The notes beneath the pieces are model-generated. The model searched no databases, was not told the origin of the DNA, and was given only the letters and a program-made list of their open reading frames with translations. Shown one piece after another: positions 14,286 to 23,304 of a stretch of DNA of 64,000 nt (positions within the stretch are counted from its first letter, which is position 1; every line of letters starts with the position of its first letter). Source of the stretch: Nocardia harenae NBRC 108248 (GTDB lineage: Bacteria > Actinomycetota > Actinomycetes > Mycobacteriales > Mycobacteriaceae); NCBI RefSeq assembly GCF_001612885.1, contig NZ_BDBH01000016.1, forward strand, positions 1 through 64,000. The letters are read 5' to 3'. Position numbers and translations under genes: made by a program.

Positions 14286-15638
14286 CTAGGTGGTGGCCGG
14301 CGCGGCCGCCTTCTCGGTGATCTCCTCGGCCGCGACAACCGCCGCCACCGGCTCCACCCGCCCGTCGGCGAGCTCCACCGCCTCCAGCACGTACGCGCTC
14401 TCCCGGTGCACCCGGACATCCACCCCTTCGGTCTCGTGGTCGGCGGGCACCCGCAGCCCCATGGTGAGATCCATGATCTTGGCGATGATCCAGGTGACGG
14501 TGAAGGAGTAGGCGAGGACGGCGAGGACGGCGACGGTCTGCTTGCCGAGTGTGCCGAAACCGCCGCCGTAGAACAGGCCGGTGGCGCCGGAGGGGGCGGC
14601 GGGGTCGGCGAGCAGGCCGATGAGGATGGTGCCGATGACGCCGCCGACCAGGTGGATGCCGACGACGTCGAGCGAATCGTCCAGCCCGAAGCGGAACTTC
14701 ATGGTGATGGCCAGGCAGCAGACGGCGCCGCAGACCGCGCCGACCACCAGCGCGCCCATGGGCGAGACCGCACCGCAGGCGGGGGTGATGCCGACCAGCG
14801 CGGCGATCAGCCCGGAGCTGGCGCCGAGCGAGGTGGCGTGGCCGTGCCGCAGCTTCTCCACCACGAGCCACGCGCAGATGCCTGCGCAGGCGGCGGCCAT
14901 GGTGTTCAGCGCGACGACGGCGGCGCTGTTCCCCGCGGCCAGCGCGGAGCCGGCGTTGAAGCCGAACCAGCCGAAGAACAGGATGCCCGCGCCGAGCATG
15001 GTGAGCGGCAGGCTGTGCGGCCGCGGCGCGTGCGGGAAGATGGCCCGCTTGCCGAGCACCAGGATCAGCGCGAGCGCGGCGATACCGGCGTTGACGTGCA
15101 CCGCGGTGCCCCCGGCGAAGTCGACGGCCTGCAGCGAGTTGGCGATCCAGCCGCCCTGCACCGAACCGTCGGCGGAGTCGAAGGCGAAGACCCAGTGCGC
15201 CACCGGGAAGTACACGAAGGTCGCCCAGAGCCCGGCGAAGAGCATCCAGGAGCCGAACTTCATCCGGTCGGCGACGGCGCCCGCGATGAGCGCCACCGTG
15301 ATGGCGGCGAAGAGCAGCTGGAATGCCGAGAAGAGCGCGGGTGGCAAACCCGGCTCGGCCGGTGCCTCCAGCAGCTTCGAGGAGCCGAGGTACTCCAGCG
15401 GGTTGCCGATCAGGCGCAGCCCGCCCACCGAGTCGCCGAAGGCGACGGAGTAGCCGAACACGATCCACAGCACGCCGACCACGGCCAGCGCGCCGAAGAC
15501 CATCATCGCCATGTTCAGCGTGCTGCGGACGCTCACCATGCCGCCGTAGAACAGCGCCAGGCCCGCGACCATCAGGGCCACCGCTGTGAATGCGGCGAGA
15601 ATCCAGGCGGTATTGGCCGCCGCCAGGGCTTCTGTCAT
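14286..15638 (-). CDS. amt: Ammonium transporter Amt
   Basis: 450 residues with 11 predicted spans after ALAAANTAWILAAFTAVAL. The twin pore histidines are present in DFAGGTAVHVNAG (about residue 180) and VVGIHLVGGVIGT (about 330). The cytosolic tail (about 50 residues, VDVRVHRESAYVLEAVELAD onward) is long. No glnK/glnB gene follows. The start at 15638 has AGGTGA six nt upstream. It takes up ammonium under nitrogen limitation. It diverges from a nitrogen-assimilation operon, suggesting shared control, by GlnR in relatives. Confidence 0.94.
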   Translation of the reverse strand: MTEALAAANTAWILAAFTAVALMVAGLALFYGGMVSVRSTLNMAMMVFGALAVVGVLWIVFGYSVAFGDSVGGLRLIGNPLEYLGSSKLLEAPAEPGLPPALFSAFQLLFAAITVALIAGAVADRMKFGSWMLFAGLWATFVYFPVAHWVFAFDSADGSVQGGWIANSLQAVDFAGGTAVHVNAGIAALALILVLGKRAIFPHAPRPHSLPLTMLGAGILFFGWFGFNAGSALAAGNSAAVVALNTMAAACAGICAWLVVEKLRHGHATSLGASSGLIAALVGITPACGAVSPMGALVVGAVCGAVCCLAITMKFRFGLDDSLDVVGIHLVGGVIGTILIGLLADPAAPSGATGLFYGGGFGTLGKQTVAVLAVLAYSFTVTWIIAKIMDLTMGLRVPADHETEGVDVRVHRESAYVLEAVELADGRVEPVAAVVAAEEITEKAAAPATT

Positions 15639-15911
15639 TGAACTCACCTACGTCCGTCGTGCCGGATGCTTGCGGCCGCAGCTCTGTGCGGTTGAACAGC
15701 AGTAAACGCTGTCGAATGTTGCGCGTAATAGTCACGCGGTGAACCGCGAGTTAATCCGCGCCCGATTCGGCCGGTTCATCCCGGTAACGCGGGCGCGTGA
15801 CCGCGCGCGTGGCGCAACACAGTCGTAACGGCGGCGCGATCGTGACGTCACGATCCCATCGTTTCATGTGGTTACACATTGATTCACTACATGAGAATCG
15901 AGGGCCGGTTC
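15639..15911. promoter_or_regulatory. Divergent control region of amt and the glnT/glx operon
   Basis: The 270-bp gap between divergent nitrogen genes must carry both promoters. It includes an interrupted palindrome TCATGT...ACATGA around gttacacattgattc, just before the FAD-oxidoreductase start, and GTAAC/GTGAC-like half-sites near 15790. In related actinobacteria such genes are GlnR targets, but I could not recognise a full GlnR box with the expected spacing. Confidence 0.45.
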
Positions 15912-17099
15912 ATGGGTGCTGCCGCCGAGTACCTGATCGTCGGGGGCGGACTCGAGGGGCTGGCCATCGCCTGGTCGCTCGCGGACCGCGGCGCCACCGA
16001 TGTGCTGGTGCTGGAGCGGGCCACGCTCTGCTCCGGCATGACCGGCAAGTCCAGCGGGGTGGTGCGCTGCCACTACGGAGTTGCCTCGCTTGCCGCCATG
16101 GCCTGGTACGGGGTCGAGGTCTTCGGCCGGGCTCGCGACATCCTCGACGACGACCTCGGCTTCCGCCGCTGCGGCTACGTGATCGGGGTCGGGCCGGACA
16201 ATGTCGACCCGCTGAAGGCCAATGTCGCCATGCAGCAGCAGCTCGGCATCGAGGTCGACTTCATCGGCCACGACGAGATGGCCGAGCTCTGGCCGGGGCT
16301 GCGGCTGGACGACTTCGCCGCCTTCGCCTACGAGCCGCTCGGCGGCCGCGGCGAGGCGTACCTGACCGGCATGGCCTACGCCGCCGCTGCCCGCAGGCTC
16401 GGCGTCCGGATCCGGCAGGGCGCCGAGGTGGCGGAGCTGCTGCGGGACGGCGACACCGTCACCGGCGTCCGCACCACCGCGGGGGAGACCATCGCGGCAG
16501 GCACCGTGATCCTGGCCGCCGGGCCCTGGGTCCCCGCGCTGGCCGCGCCGCTCGGGCTGGACGTCCCGGTCCGCGCCCAGCGCGCCCAGCTGGTCCTGGT
16601 CGACCAGGGCGAGCCGACCCCCGAGGTGCCGGTCCTCTCCGACCTCGTGAGCCTGCAGTACCTGTGCCGCGAGCCGAACGGCGAGCTCCTCGCGGGCAAC
16701 AGCGACCACGCGGAGGTCGAGTACCTGGACCCCGACGACTACCCGAACCGCGCCGACGACAGCACCGTCGAGACGGTGATCGGCAAGCTGGACCACCGCC
16801 TCCCCGCCATGCCTGCCCCGCGGATCACCGGCAGCTACGCCGGCGCCTACGACGTCACCCCCGACTACAACCCGATCATCGGTCCCGCGCCGCTGGCAGG
16901 GCTCTTCCTGGCCACCGGCTTCTCCGGGCACGGCTTCAAGATCTCGCCCGCCGTCGGGCGGCTCGCCGCCGAGCTGCTGCTGGACGGCGCGACCACGCTG
17001 CCGAATGTCGACCCCGCCGATTTCCGCTTCCGCCGCTTCGCCGACGGCGCGCCGCTCACCAGCCCGCACCCGTACCGCGGCGCAGGCCAGATGCGCTGA
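15912..17099 (+). CDS. FAD-dependent oxidoreductase of the DAO/sarcosine-oxidase family
   Basis: 395 residues from the ATG at 15912, preceded by GAGGG. The dinucleotide fold YLIVGGGLEGLAIAWSLADRG and a covalent-flavin-like segment SGVVRCHYGVAS are present. The C-terminal signature is NPIIGPAPLAGLFLATGFSGHGF. Relatives oxidise secondary or N-methylated amino acids such as sarcosine, glycine or N-methylglutamate. It heads an operon with glutamine-synthetase-like and glutamate-synthase-like genes, so it probably liberates nitrogen from an amine or N-methyl amino acid. The exact substrate is unknown. Confidence 0.85.
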   Translation: MGAAAEYLIVGGGLEGLAIAWSLADRGATDVLVLERATLCSGMTGKSSGVVRCHYGVASLAAMAWYGVEVFGRARDILDDDLGFRRCGYVIGVGPDNVDPLKANVAMQQQLGIEVDFIGHDEMAELWPGLRLDDFAAFAYEPLGGRGEAYLTGMAYAAAARRLGVRIRQGAEVAELLRDGDTVTGVRTTAGETIAAGTVILAAGPWVPALAAPLGLDVPVRAQRAQLVLVDQGEPTPEVPVLSDLVSLQYLCREPNGELLAGNSDHAEVEYLDPDDYPNRADDSTVETVIGKLDHRLPAMPAPRITGSYAGAYDVTPDYNPIIGPAPLAGLFLATGFSGHGFKISPAVGRLAAELLLDGATTLPNVDPADFRFRRFADGAPLTSPHPYRGAGQMR

Positions 17100-17125
17100 T
17101 TCCCCCACCCTCCAGGAGCACCCGC

Positions 17126-18460
17126 ATGTCCGACACCGCCACCGTTTCCGCCCTCCCGACCAGTACTCCCTCACTGACCGAGCTGGCCCGCGAGTCCGAG
17201 ACCACCTTCGTGCTCGCGCTCTTCACCACGCTCTCCGGAAAGCCGTGCGCCAAGCTGGTTCCGGTGCAGGCGATCGGCCGGCTGGAGCGGGACGGCGTCG
17301 GCTTCGCCGGGTACGCCGCCGGGATGATGGGCCAGGAGCCGCGCGACCCCGATCTGATCGCGCTGCCCGACCCGGCCTCCTTCACCCCGATCCCGTTCGT
17401 CCGCCCCGGGCTGGCGCTGGTGCACTGCACCCCGCACGTCGAGGGCGAGCCGTGGCCGTTCGCGCCCCGGGTGATCCTGCAGCGCACGCTGGCCCGCGCC
17501 GCGGCCTTGGGGTACGCGGTGAATGTCGGCGCGGAGATCGAGTACTTCCTGGTGGACCGGGCGAGCGGCAGGCTCGCCACCGCGGACGCCGCCGACGTCA
17601 GCGCCCAGCCCTGCTACGACGCCCGCGACGTCACCCGGATGTACGACCACCTCACCGAGGTCTCGGCGGCGATGAACGCACTCGGCTGGGGCAACTACGC
17701 CAGCGACCACGAGGACGGCAACGGCCAATTCGAGCAGAACTTCGACTACGCCGACGCCATGACCACCGCCGACCGGGTGATCACCGCCCGCTACCTGCTC
17801 TCGGTGCTCGCCGAGAAGCGCGGCATGACCGCCACCTTCATGCCGAAGCCGTTCACCGACCGGACCGGCTCCGGCATGCACCTGCACCTCTCGCTGTGGC
17901 GCGACGACGCCCCGCTCTTCCCCGGCGCCGACCCGCAGGGGCTCGGGCTCTCGCCGCTGGCCTACTCGTTCCTGGCAGGCATCCTCGACCACGCCTGCGC
18001 GCTGCAGGGCGTGATCGCGCCGACGGTGAACTCCTACAAGCGCACCGGCGCCACCTCGACCACCAGCGGCGCCACCTGGTCGCCGCGGCGTGCCACCTAC
18101 GGCGGCAACGACCGCACGCACTTCCTCCGCGTCCCGGACGGCAACCGGGTGGAGCTGCGCGGCGCCGACGGCTCGGCCAACCCGTACCTGGCCGCCGCCG
18201 CCACCATCGCGGCCGGGCTGGACGGGGTCGAGCGCGCCGCGCACCCCGGCCCGCTCGGCGCGAGCGCCGCCGCCGACCTGCCGATGACGCTGGTGCACGC
18301 CATGGACGCGCTGGAGGCCGACCCGGTGCTCACCGCCGCGCTCGATATCGCGGGCCCCGGCGTCGCCGCCTACTTCGCGCAGGCCAAGCGGGCGGAGTTC
18401 TTCGCCTGGCACAACACGGTCTCGGACTGGGAGATCGACACCTACCTCACCGCCTTCTGA
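17126..18460 (+). CDS. glnT: Type III glutamine synthetase-like enzyme GlnT
   Basis: 444 residues, starting at the ATG at 17126 with CAGGAGC upstream. Motifs of the glutamine synthetase fold are present: GAEIEYFL, NYASDHEDGNGQFEQNF, FMPKPFTDRTGSGMHLHLSLW, NSYKRTGA and NPYLAAAATIAAG. This subfamily includes gamma-glutamylmethylamide synthetases and pairs with glxBCD elsewhere. It likely ligates ammonia or a small amine to glutamate with ATP. Confidence 0.9.
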   Translation: MSDTATVSALPTSTPSLTELARESETTFVLALFTTLSGKPCAKLVPVQAIGRLERDGVGFAGYAAGMMGQEPRDPDLIALPDPASFTPIPFVRPGLALVHCTPHVEGEPWPFAPRVILQRTLARAAALGYAVNVGAEIEYFLVDRASGRLATADAADVSAQPCYDARDVTRMYDHLTEVSAAMNALGWGNYASDHEDGNGQFEQNFDYADAMTTADRVITARYLLSVLAEKRGMTATFMPKPFTDRTGSGMHLHLSLWRDDAPLFPGADPQGLGLSPLAYSFLAGILDHACALQGVIAPTVNSYKRTGATSTTSGATWSPRRATYGGNDRTHFLRVPDGNRVELRGADGSANPYLAAAATIAAGLDGVERAAHPGPLGASAAADLPMTLVHAMDALEADPVLTAALDIAGPGVAAYFAQAKRAEFFAWHNTVSDWEIDTYLTAF

Positions 18461-18471
18461 AAGCGAGCGCC

Positions 18472-19374
18472 ATGTGCGGAATCGTCGGGCTTCACCTGCG
18501 TGACGCCACCCTCTACTCCCGGCTGGGCGAGCTGCTCACCGGCATGCTAGACCAGATGTGCGACCGCGGGCCGGACTCGGCCGGGATGGCGGTCTACGGC
18601 GACCCGGTCTGGTCGCCGCCCGGGCATGCCACTGTCTCGGTGCTGGACAGCCCGCTCCCGGCCGCCGAACTCGCCGCGCTGCTCAGCGCCGCGCTCGGTG
18701 CGCCGATCGAGGCGCACGACCTGACCCCGACCGTCGTGCTGCACGGCCCGGTGGCGCACGAGCCGCTGATCGCGGCGGTGCGCGCGACCGCTCCCGCGGC
18801 CAGGGTGATCGGCTTCGGCGCCGACCTCACCGTGCTCAAGGGCGTCGGAAACCCGACCGAGCTGGCGCACCGCTTCGGGCTGCCCGCCGCGCAAGGGTGG
18901 CAGGGGGTGGCGCACACCAGGATGGCGACCGAGTCGGCGGTCACCGCGGAGGGGTCGCACCCGTTCTCGGTGGGGCCGGGGCAGTGCCTGGTGCACAACG
19001 GCTCGTTCAGCAACCACATGAGCATCAGGCACGAATTGCAGCGCGCCGGAGTCGAGTTCGACAGCGACAACGACACCGAGGTGGGGGCGCGGTTCGTCGC
19101 GCGGCAGCTGGCCGCCGGCGCCGACCTGGAGAAGGCGCTGCTGCTGCTCAACGAGGCCTTCGACGGCTTCTACACGCTGCTGGTGTCGACCGCCGACTCC
19201 TTCGCGGTGGTGCGCGACGCCATCTCCTGCAAACCGGCGATCGTCGCGGAGACCGATCGCTGGGTGGCCATGGCGTCGGAGTACCGCGCCCTGGCCGAGC
19301 TGCCCGGCGTCGCCGACGCCCGGATCTTCGAACCCGAACCGGAAGAGGTGTACGTATGGCGCCGACCGCAGTGA
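18472..19374 (+). CDS. glxB: Class II glutamine amidotransferase, GlxB/MgsA-like subunit
   Basis: 300 residues beginning MCGIVGLHLRD, so Cys2 becomes the N-terminal nucleophile. The Ntn-hydrolase landmarks MCDRGPDSAGMA, HTRMATESAVTAEGSHPF, CLVHNGSFSNH and DTEVGARF follow. It should release ammonia from an amide donor for the partner GlxC/GlxD subunits, together equivalent to a split glutamate synthase (or N-methylglutamate synthase MgsABC). The stop overlaps the glxC start by 19 nt. Confidence 0.9.
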   Translation: MCGIVGLHLRDATLYSRLGELLTGMLDQMCDRGPDSAGMAVYGDPVWSPPGHATVSVLDSPLPAAELAALLSAALGAPIEAHDLTPTVVLHGPVAHEPLIAAVRATAPAARVIGFGADLTVLKGVGNPTELAHRFGLPAAQGWQGVAHTRMATESAVTAEGSHPFSVGPGQCLVHNGSFSNHMSIRHELQRAGVEFDSDNDTEVGARFVARQLAAGADLEKALLLLNEAFDGFYTLLVSTADSFAVVRDAISCKPAIVAETDRWVAMASEYRALAELPGVADARIFEPEPEEVYVWRRPQ

Positions 19375-20198
19375 GCCGAGACATGGCCCGCGCCGGGGAA
19401 GGGGTCCCGGCGCCCGGCGGCACCGAGGCCGGAGCGCTCGTCGCGCGCGCGGGCAGCCGCACCGCCGACGCGGAAGGCGCACCGGTCGAGACCGGTCGCG
19501 CCGGGGCCGCGCCGGTGCGGAGCCGTCGCACCATCGACGCGACCGCCGCGGGGGTGCGGGCGGTGAACGCGCTGCTCGCCGGAGCGGAGCGCCCGGCCGA
19601 ACTCACCATCACCGATCCGCGCGGGGCACATGCCCTTGCCTGCGGGCTGAACGACGAGGTCGAGGTCACCATCGAGGGCCACGTCGGCTACTACTGCGCG
19701 GGCATGAACCAGCGCGCCACCGTCACCGTGCACGGCAGCGCGGGGGTGGGGGTGGCGGAGAACATGATGTCCGGCACCGTGCGGGTGCGCGGCGACGCCT
19801 CGCAGTCGGCGGGCGCGACCGCACACGGCGGGCTGCTGGTGATCGATGGCAATGCCGGTGCGCGCTGCGGCATCTCGATGAAGGGCGTGGACATCGTGGT
19901 CGGCGGCGATATCGGGCACATGAGCGCGTTCATGGGGCAGGCGGGCAGGCTCGTCGTGCTCGGCGATGCCGGGGAGGCGCTGGGCGATTCGCTCTACGAG
20001 GCCCGGCTCTACGTGCGCGGACGGGTCGCCTCGCTCGGCGCCGACTGCGTGCGCAAGGACATGCGCCCGGAGCACCTGGCCGAGCTGGCCGAGCTGCTCG
20101 CCGCCGCGGGCTTCGACGCGGACCCGGCCGAGTTCACCCGCTACGGCTCGGCCCGCGAGCTGTACCACTTCCACGTCGACAACGCGAACGCGTACTGA
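19356..20198 (+). CDS. glxC: GXGXG-motif glutamate synthase subunit, GlxC/MgsB-like
   Basis: 280 residues. The C-terminal 220 residues form the right-handed beta-helix of the GltB C-terminal domain with repeated glycines (EGHVGYYCAGMNQ, GTVRVRGDASQSAGATAHGG, VVGGDIGHMSAFMGQAG). The first 50 residues are a low-complexity extension; a GTG immediately before VRSRRTIDATAAG would remove it. GAAGAGG precedes the ATG at 19356, which supports the longer form. It acts as the structural/transfer subunit of the complex. Confidence 0.87.
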   Translation: MAPTAVSRDMARAGEGVPAPGGTEAGALVARAGSRTADAEGAPVETGRAGAAPVRSRRTIDATAAGVRAVNALLAGAERPAELTITDPRGAHALACGLNDEVEVTIEGHVGYYCAGMNQRATVTVHGSAGVGVAENMMSGTVRVRGDASQSAGATAHGGLLVIDGNAGARCGISMKGVDIVVGGDIGHMSAFMGQAGRLVVLGDAGEALGDSLYEARLYVRGRVASLGADCVRKDMRPEHLAELAELLAAAGFDADPAEFTRYGSARELYHFHVDNANAY

Positions 20199-20208
20199 GG
20201 AGGCCCCG

Positions 20209-21522
20209 ATGACCGGAACCCTGCCGAGGGAATCCGCCACCTTCGATCGCGGCGTGATCGCCGAGATCCAGCGCGCGGCCGAGACCGGCATCTACGACAT
20301 TCGCGGCTGGGGCGCCAAGCGCAGGCTGCCGCACTTCGACGATCTGCTCTTCCTCGGCGCCTCCATGTCGCGCTACCCGCTGGAGGGGTACCGGGAGCGC
20401 TGCGACACCGACGTGGTGCTCGGCGACCGCCATGCCAAGCACCCGCTGCACCTCGACATCCCGATCACCATCGCGGGCATGAGCTTCGGCGCGCTCTCCG
20501 GCCAGGCCAAGGAGGCGCTCGGCCGCGGCGCCGGCGCCATGGGCACCTCGACCACCACCGGCGACGGCGGCATGACCCCGGAGGAGCGCGGGCAGTCGAA
20601 AATGCTGGTCTACCAGTACCTTCCCTCCCGCTACGGGATGAACCCGGACGACCTGCGGCAGGCCGACGCCATCGAGATCGTGCTGGGCCAGGGCGCCAAG
20701 CCGGGCGGCGGCGGCATGCTGCTCGGGCAGAAGATCACCGAGCGGGTGGCGGGGATGCGCACCCTGCCGCAGGGCATCGACCAGCGCAGCGCGTGCAGGC
20801 ACCCGGACTGGACCGGGCCGGACGACCTGGCCATCAAGATCCTGGAGCTGCGCGAGATCACGCAGTGGGAGAAGCCGATCTACATCAAGGTCGGCGCCAG
20901 CCGCACCTACTACGACGTCAAGCTCGCGGTGAAGGCCGGGGCGGACGTGGTGGTGGTCGACGGCATGCAGGGCGGCACGGCGGCGACCCAGGAAGTCTTC
21001 ATCGAGCACGTCGGGATTCCGACGCTGGCCGCGATTCCGCAGGCGGCGCAGGCGCTCCAGGAGCTCGGGGTGCACCGGCAGGTGCAGCTCGTCGTCTCCG
21101 GCGGCATTCGCACCGGCGCCGACGTGGCCAAGGCCATGGCGCTCGGCGCGGACGCGGTGGCGATCGGCACCGCGGCGCTCATCGCGCTCGGCGACAACAG
21201 CCCGCGCTACGCCGCCGAGTACGCCGCGCTCGGCAGCGCGGCGGGCAGCTACGACGACTTCCAGGAGGGGCGCGATCCGGCGGGCATCACCACCCAGGAC
21301 CCCGAGCTCGCGGCCCGGCTCGACCCGGTCGAGGGCGGGCGCAGGCTCGCCAACTACCTGCGCGTCCTGACCATGGAGGCGCAGACCCTGGCCCGCGCCT
21401 GCGGGAAGTCGCACCTGCGCAATCTGGAGCCGGAGGATCTGGTCGCGCTCACGGTCGAGGCGTCGGCCATGGCGCGGGTCCCGCTCGCGGGCACCTCCTG
21501 GATCCCCGGAGCGGTGGGGTGA
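20209..21522 (+). CDS. glxD: FMN-binding glutamate synthase family protein, GlxD/MgsC-like
   Basis: 437 residues. This is the GltB central/FMN domain: PITIAGMSFGALSGQAKEAL, TSTTTGDGGMTPEERGQS, GQGAKPGGGGMLLG, VVVDGMQGGTAATQEVF, VVSGGIRTGADVAKAMALGA. It would reduce the 2-iminoglutarate-type intermediate using reduced FMN; a ferredoxin or other donor is not adjacent. The start at 20209 follows GAGGAGG. It ends one base into the next gene. Confidence 0.92.
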   Translation: MTGTLPRESATFDRGVIAEIQRAAETGIYDIRGWGAKRRLPHFDDLLFLGASMSRYPLEGYRERCDTDVVLGDRHAKHPLHLDIPITIAGMSFGALSGQAKEALGRGAGAMGTSTTTGDGGMTPEERGQSKMLVYQYLPSRYGMNPDDLRQADAIEIVLGQGAKPGGGGMLLGQKITERVAGMRTLPQGIDQRSACRHPDWTGPDDLAIKILELREITQWEKPIYIKVGASRTYYDVKLAVKAGADVVVVDGMQGGTAATQEVFIEHVGIPTLAAIPQAAQALQELGVHRQVQLVVSGGIRTGADVAKAMALGADAVAIGTAALIALGDNSPRYAAEYAALGSAAGSYDDFQEGRDPAGITTQDPELAARLDPVEGGRRLANYLRVLTMEAQTLARACGKSHLRNLEPEDLVALTVEASAMARVPLAGTSWIPGAVG

Positions 21523-22775
21523 TGACGGGGCTGTTCGCGACAGCGGACGCCGCGCGGGCGTTCGACCCGCTGTGGGGCGAGATTCTCGACGTCGGGCGCG
21601 ACCCCGGCACCGGCGGGTACCGCCGCTTCGCCTGGGCGGACGCCGACCGCACCCTGCGCGAGTGGTTCGCCGGCTGCGCGGCGGCCCGCGGCATGGACCT
21701 GGAGGTGGACCGCAACGGCAACCTCTGGGCCTGGTGGCTCCCGCCCGGCTGGACCGGGGAGCCGGAGAACGCCTTCGTCACCGGCTCGCACCTGGACTCG
21801 GTCCCCGACGGCGGCGCCTTCGACGGCCCGCTCGGCGTGGTCTCCGCCTTCGCCGCGGTGGACCTGGTGCGCGCGCGGGGGATCACACCGCGGGTGCCGG
21901 TTGCGGTCACCTGCTTCGTGGACGAGGAGGGCGCCCGCTTCGGCGTCGCCTGCATCGGCTCCCAGCTCAGCGCCGGTGCGCTCGCCCCCGAGCGCGCCCT
22001 CCGGCTGCGCGACGGCGACGGCGTCACCCTGGCCGAGGCACTGCGGAGAGCGGGCCGCGATCCGGCCGCGCTCGGCCCGGACCCGCTGCTGGACAGCAGG
22101 ATCGGCGTCTTCGTCGAGCTGCACGTGGAGCAGGGCCGCGCCCTCGACCTGGTGGACCGCCCGCTCGCCCTCGCCTCCGCGATCTGGCCGCACGGCCGCT
22201 GGGAGTTCACCTTCACCGGCGAGGCCAACCACGCGGGCGCCACCCGCCTCGTCGACCGCCGCGACCCCATGCTCACCTTCGCCACCGCCGTGCACGCCGC
22301 CCGCAGCAGCGCCGAGAAGCACCGCGCCGTCGCCACCTTCGGCAAGGTGCTGGTCGCCCCGAACGGCACCAATGCCATCCCGTCCGCCATCCGCGCCTGG
22401 CTGGACGCCCGCGCCGCCGACGAGGCCACGCTCACCGCCCTGGTCACCGAGATCGAGACCTCGGCGGGCAAGGCCGCCGCCGGGGACGGCATCGGCTTCA
22501 CGGCCGAGGCCGAGTCCCGCTCGCCCGTCGTGGAGTTCCCGCCGGAACCACGCGCGCAGCTGAGCGCCGCGCTCGCGCACCTCGGCGACGTCCCGGTGAT
22601 CCCCACCGCCGCCGGCCACGACGCCGGGGTGCTCGCCGAGCGGGTGCCGACCGCCATGCTCTTCGTCCGCAACCCCACCGGCGTCTCGCACTCCCCGCAC
22701 GAATTCGCCGAGGCCGCGGACTGCCACCGGGGCGCGGCGGCCCTGGCGGAGGTGATGGCGGCCTGGGTGCGCTGA
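21522..22775 (+). CDS. Allantoate amidohydrolase / N-carbamoyl-L-amino-acid hydrolase family (M20)
   Basis: 417 residues; its ATG overlaps the glxD stop (TGATG). Metal ligands of the M20 amidase family are visible: GSHLDSVPDGGAFDGPLGV, VDEEGARFG, ELHVEQG, FTGEANHAGATRL, TAAGHDAG and VSHSPHEF. It hydrolyses a ureido or carbamoyl group, releasing ammonia and CO2. Its place at the end of the glnT/glx operon suggests salvage of nitrogen from allantoate or another ureide. The substrate is not determined by sequence alone. Confidence 0.87.
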   Translation: MTGLFATADAARAFDPLWGEILDVGRDPGTGGYRRFAWADADRTLREWFAGCAAARGMDLEVDRNGNLWAWWLPPGWTGEPENAFVTGSHLDSVPDGGAFDGPLGVVSAFAAVDLVRARGITPRVPVAVTCFVDEEGARFGVACIGSQLSAGALAPERALRLRDGDGVTLAEALRRAGRDPAALGPDPLLDSRIGVFVELHVEQGRALDLVDRPLALASAIWPHGRWEFTFTGEANHAGATRLVDRRDPMLTFATAVHAARSSAEKHRAVATFGKVLVAPNGTNAIPSAIRAWLDARAADEATLTALVTEIETSAGKAAAGDGIGFTAEAESRSPVVEFPPEPRAQLSAALAHLGDVPVIPTAAGHDAGVLAERVPTAMLFVRNPTGVSHSPHEFAEAADCHRGAAALAEVMAAWVR

Positions 22776-22778
22776 AAC

Positions 22779-22846
22779 AGAGAGCACTGCTCTTGACTCC
22801 GGGCACCGCCTCGTGGAACACTTCTCTCAATAGAGAGCAGTGCTCA
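22779..22846 (+). promoter_or_regulatory. Promoter with two matching palindromic operators
   Basis: agagagcactgctct (22779-22793) and agagagcagtgctc (22832-22845) are two versions of the palindrome AGAGCA-N-TGCTCT. The first overlaps a ttgact -35-like box, and the second lies just before the AAAGGAGAG ribosome site of the next gene. The arrangement suits repression by a TetR- or MarR-like dimer, but no such regulator gene is adjacent. Confidence 0.65.
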
Positions 22847-22859
22847 CAAAGGAGAGATC

Positions 22860-23303
22860 ATGACCGCCGAGTCCCGCTACCTCGCCCCCGCGGGCGGCGA
22901 CAATGTCTTCAACCGGCTCGTGCGCAGATTCGCGCGGTGGGGCATCAGCCTGGCCGGGTCCAGGGAGCTCGCGGTGCGCGGCCGCAAGAGCGGCGAGTGG
23001 CGCACCGTGCCGGTGAACCCTATGGAGATCGATGGCGCGCGCTACCTGGTCTCCCCGCGCGGCCACACCCAGTGGGTGCGCAACCTGCGCGCCGCGGGCG
23101 GCGGCGAGCTGCGGCTGGGCCGCAGGGTCGAGCCGTTCACCGCGGTCGAGGTGGCCGACGCGGAGAAGCACCCGCTGCTCCGCGAGTACCTGCGGCGCTG
23201 GGGCTGGGAGGTCGGCCGGTTCTTCGACGGCATCGACAAGAACGCCACCGACGAGCAGCTGGCCGAGATCGCCCCCGGCTTCCCGGTCTTCCGGCTGAGC
23301 TGA
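22860..23303 (+). CDS. Nitroreductase-family deazaflavin (F420)-dependent oxidoreductase
   Basis: 147 residues of the Ddn-like split-barrel family: VFNRLVRRFARWGISLAGS, LAVRGRKSGEWRTVPVNP, GARYLVSPRGHTQWVRNLRA, then VFRLS at the C-terminus. Members bind F420 and reduce quinones, nitro compounds or other xenobiotics. The start is fixed by AAAGGAGAG just upstream. Two matching operators suggest inducible, detoxification-type control. Confidence 0.9.
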   Translation: MTAESRYLAPAGGDNVFNRLVRRFARWGISLAGSRELAVRGRKSGEWRTVPVNPMEIDGARYLVSPRGHTQWVRNLRAAGGGELRLGRRVEPFTAVEVADAEKHPLLREYLRRWGWEVGRFFDGIDKNATDEQLAEIAPGFPVFRLS

Positions 23304-23304
23304 C

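Noticed and set aside
14406..15641. Long plus-strand frame over amt
   Set aside because: Its sequence is rich in H, D, G and R and mirrors the third positions of the real amt gene on the other strand; no ribosome site or domain.
15639..15911. GlnR box before amt or the glx operon
   Set aside because: Several GTAAC/GTGAC-like half-sites exist, but none shows the expected spacing, so no specific site is claimed.
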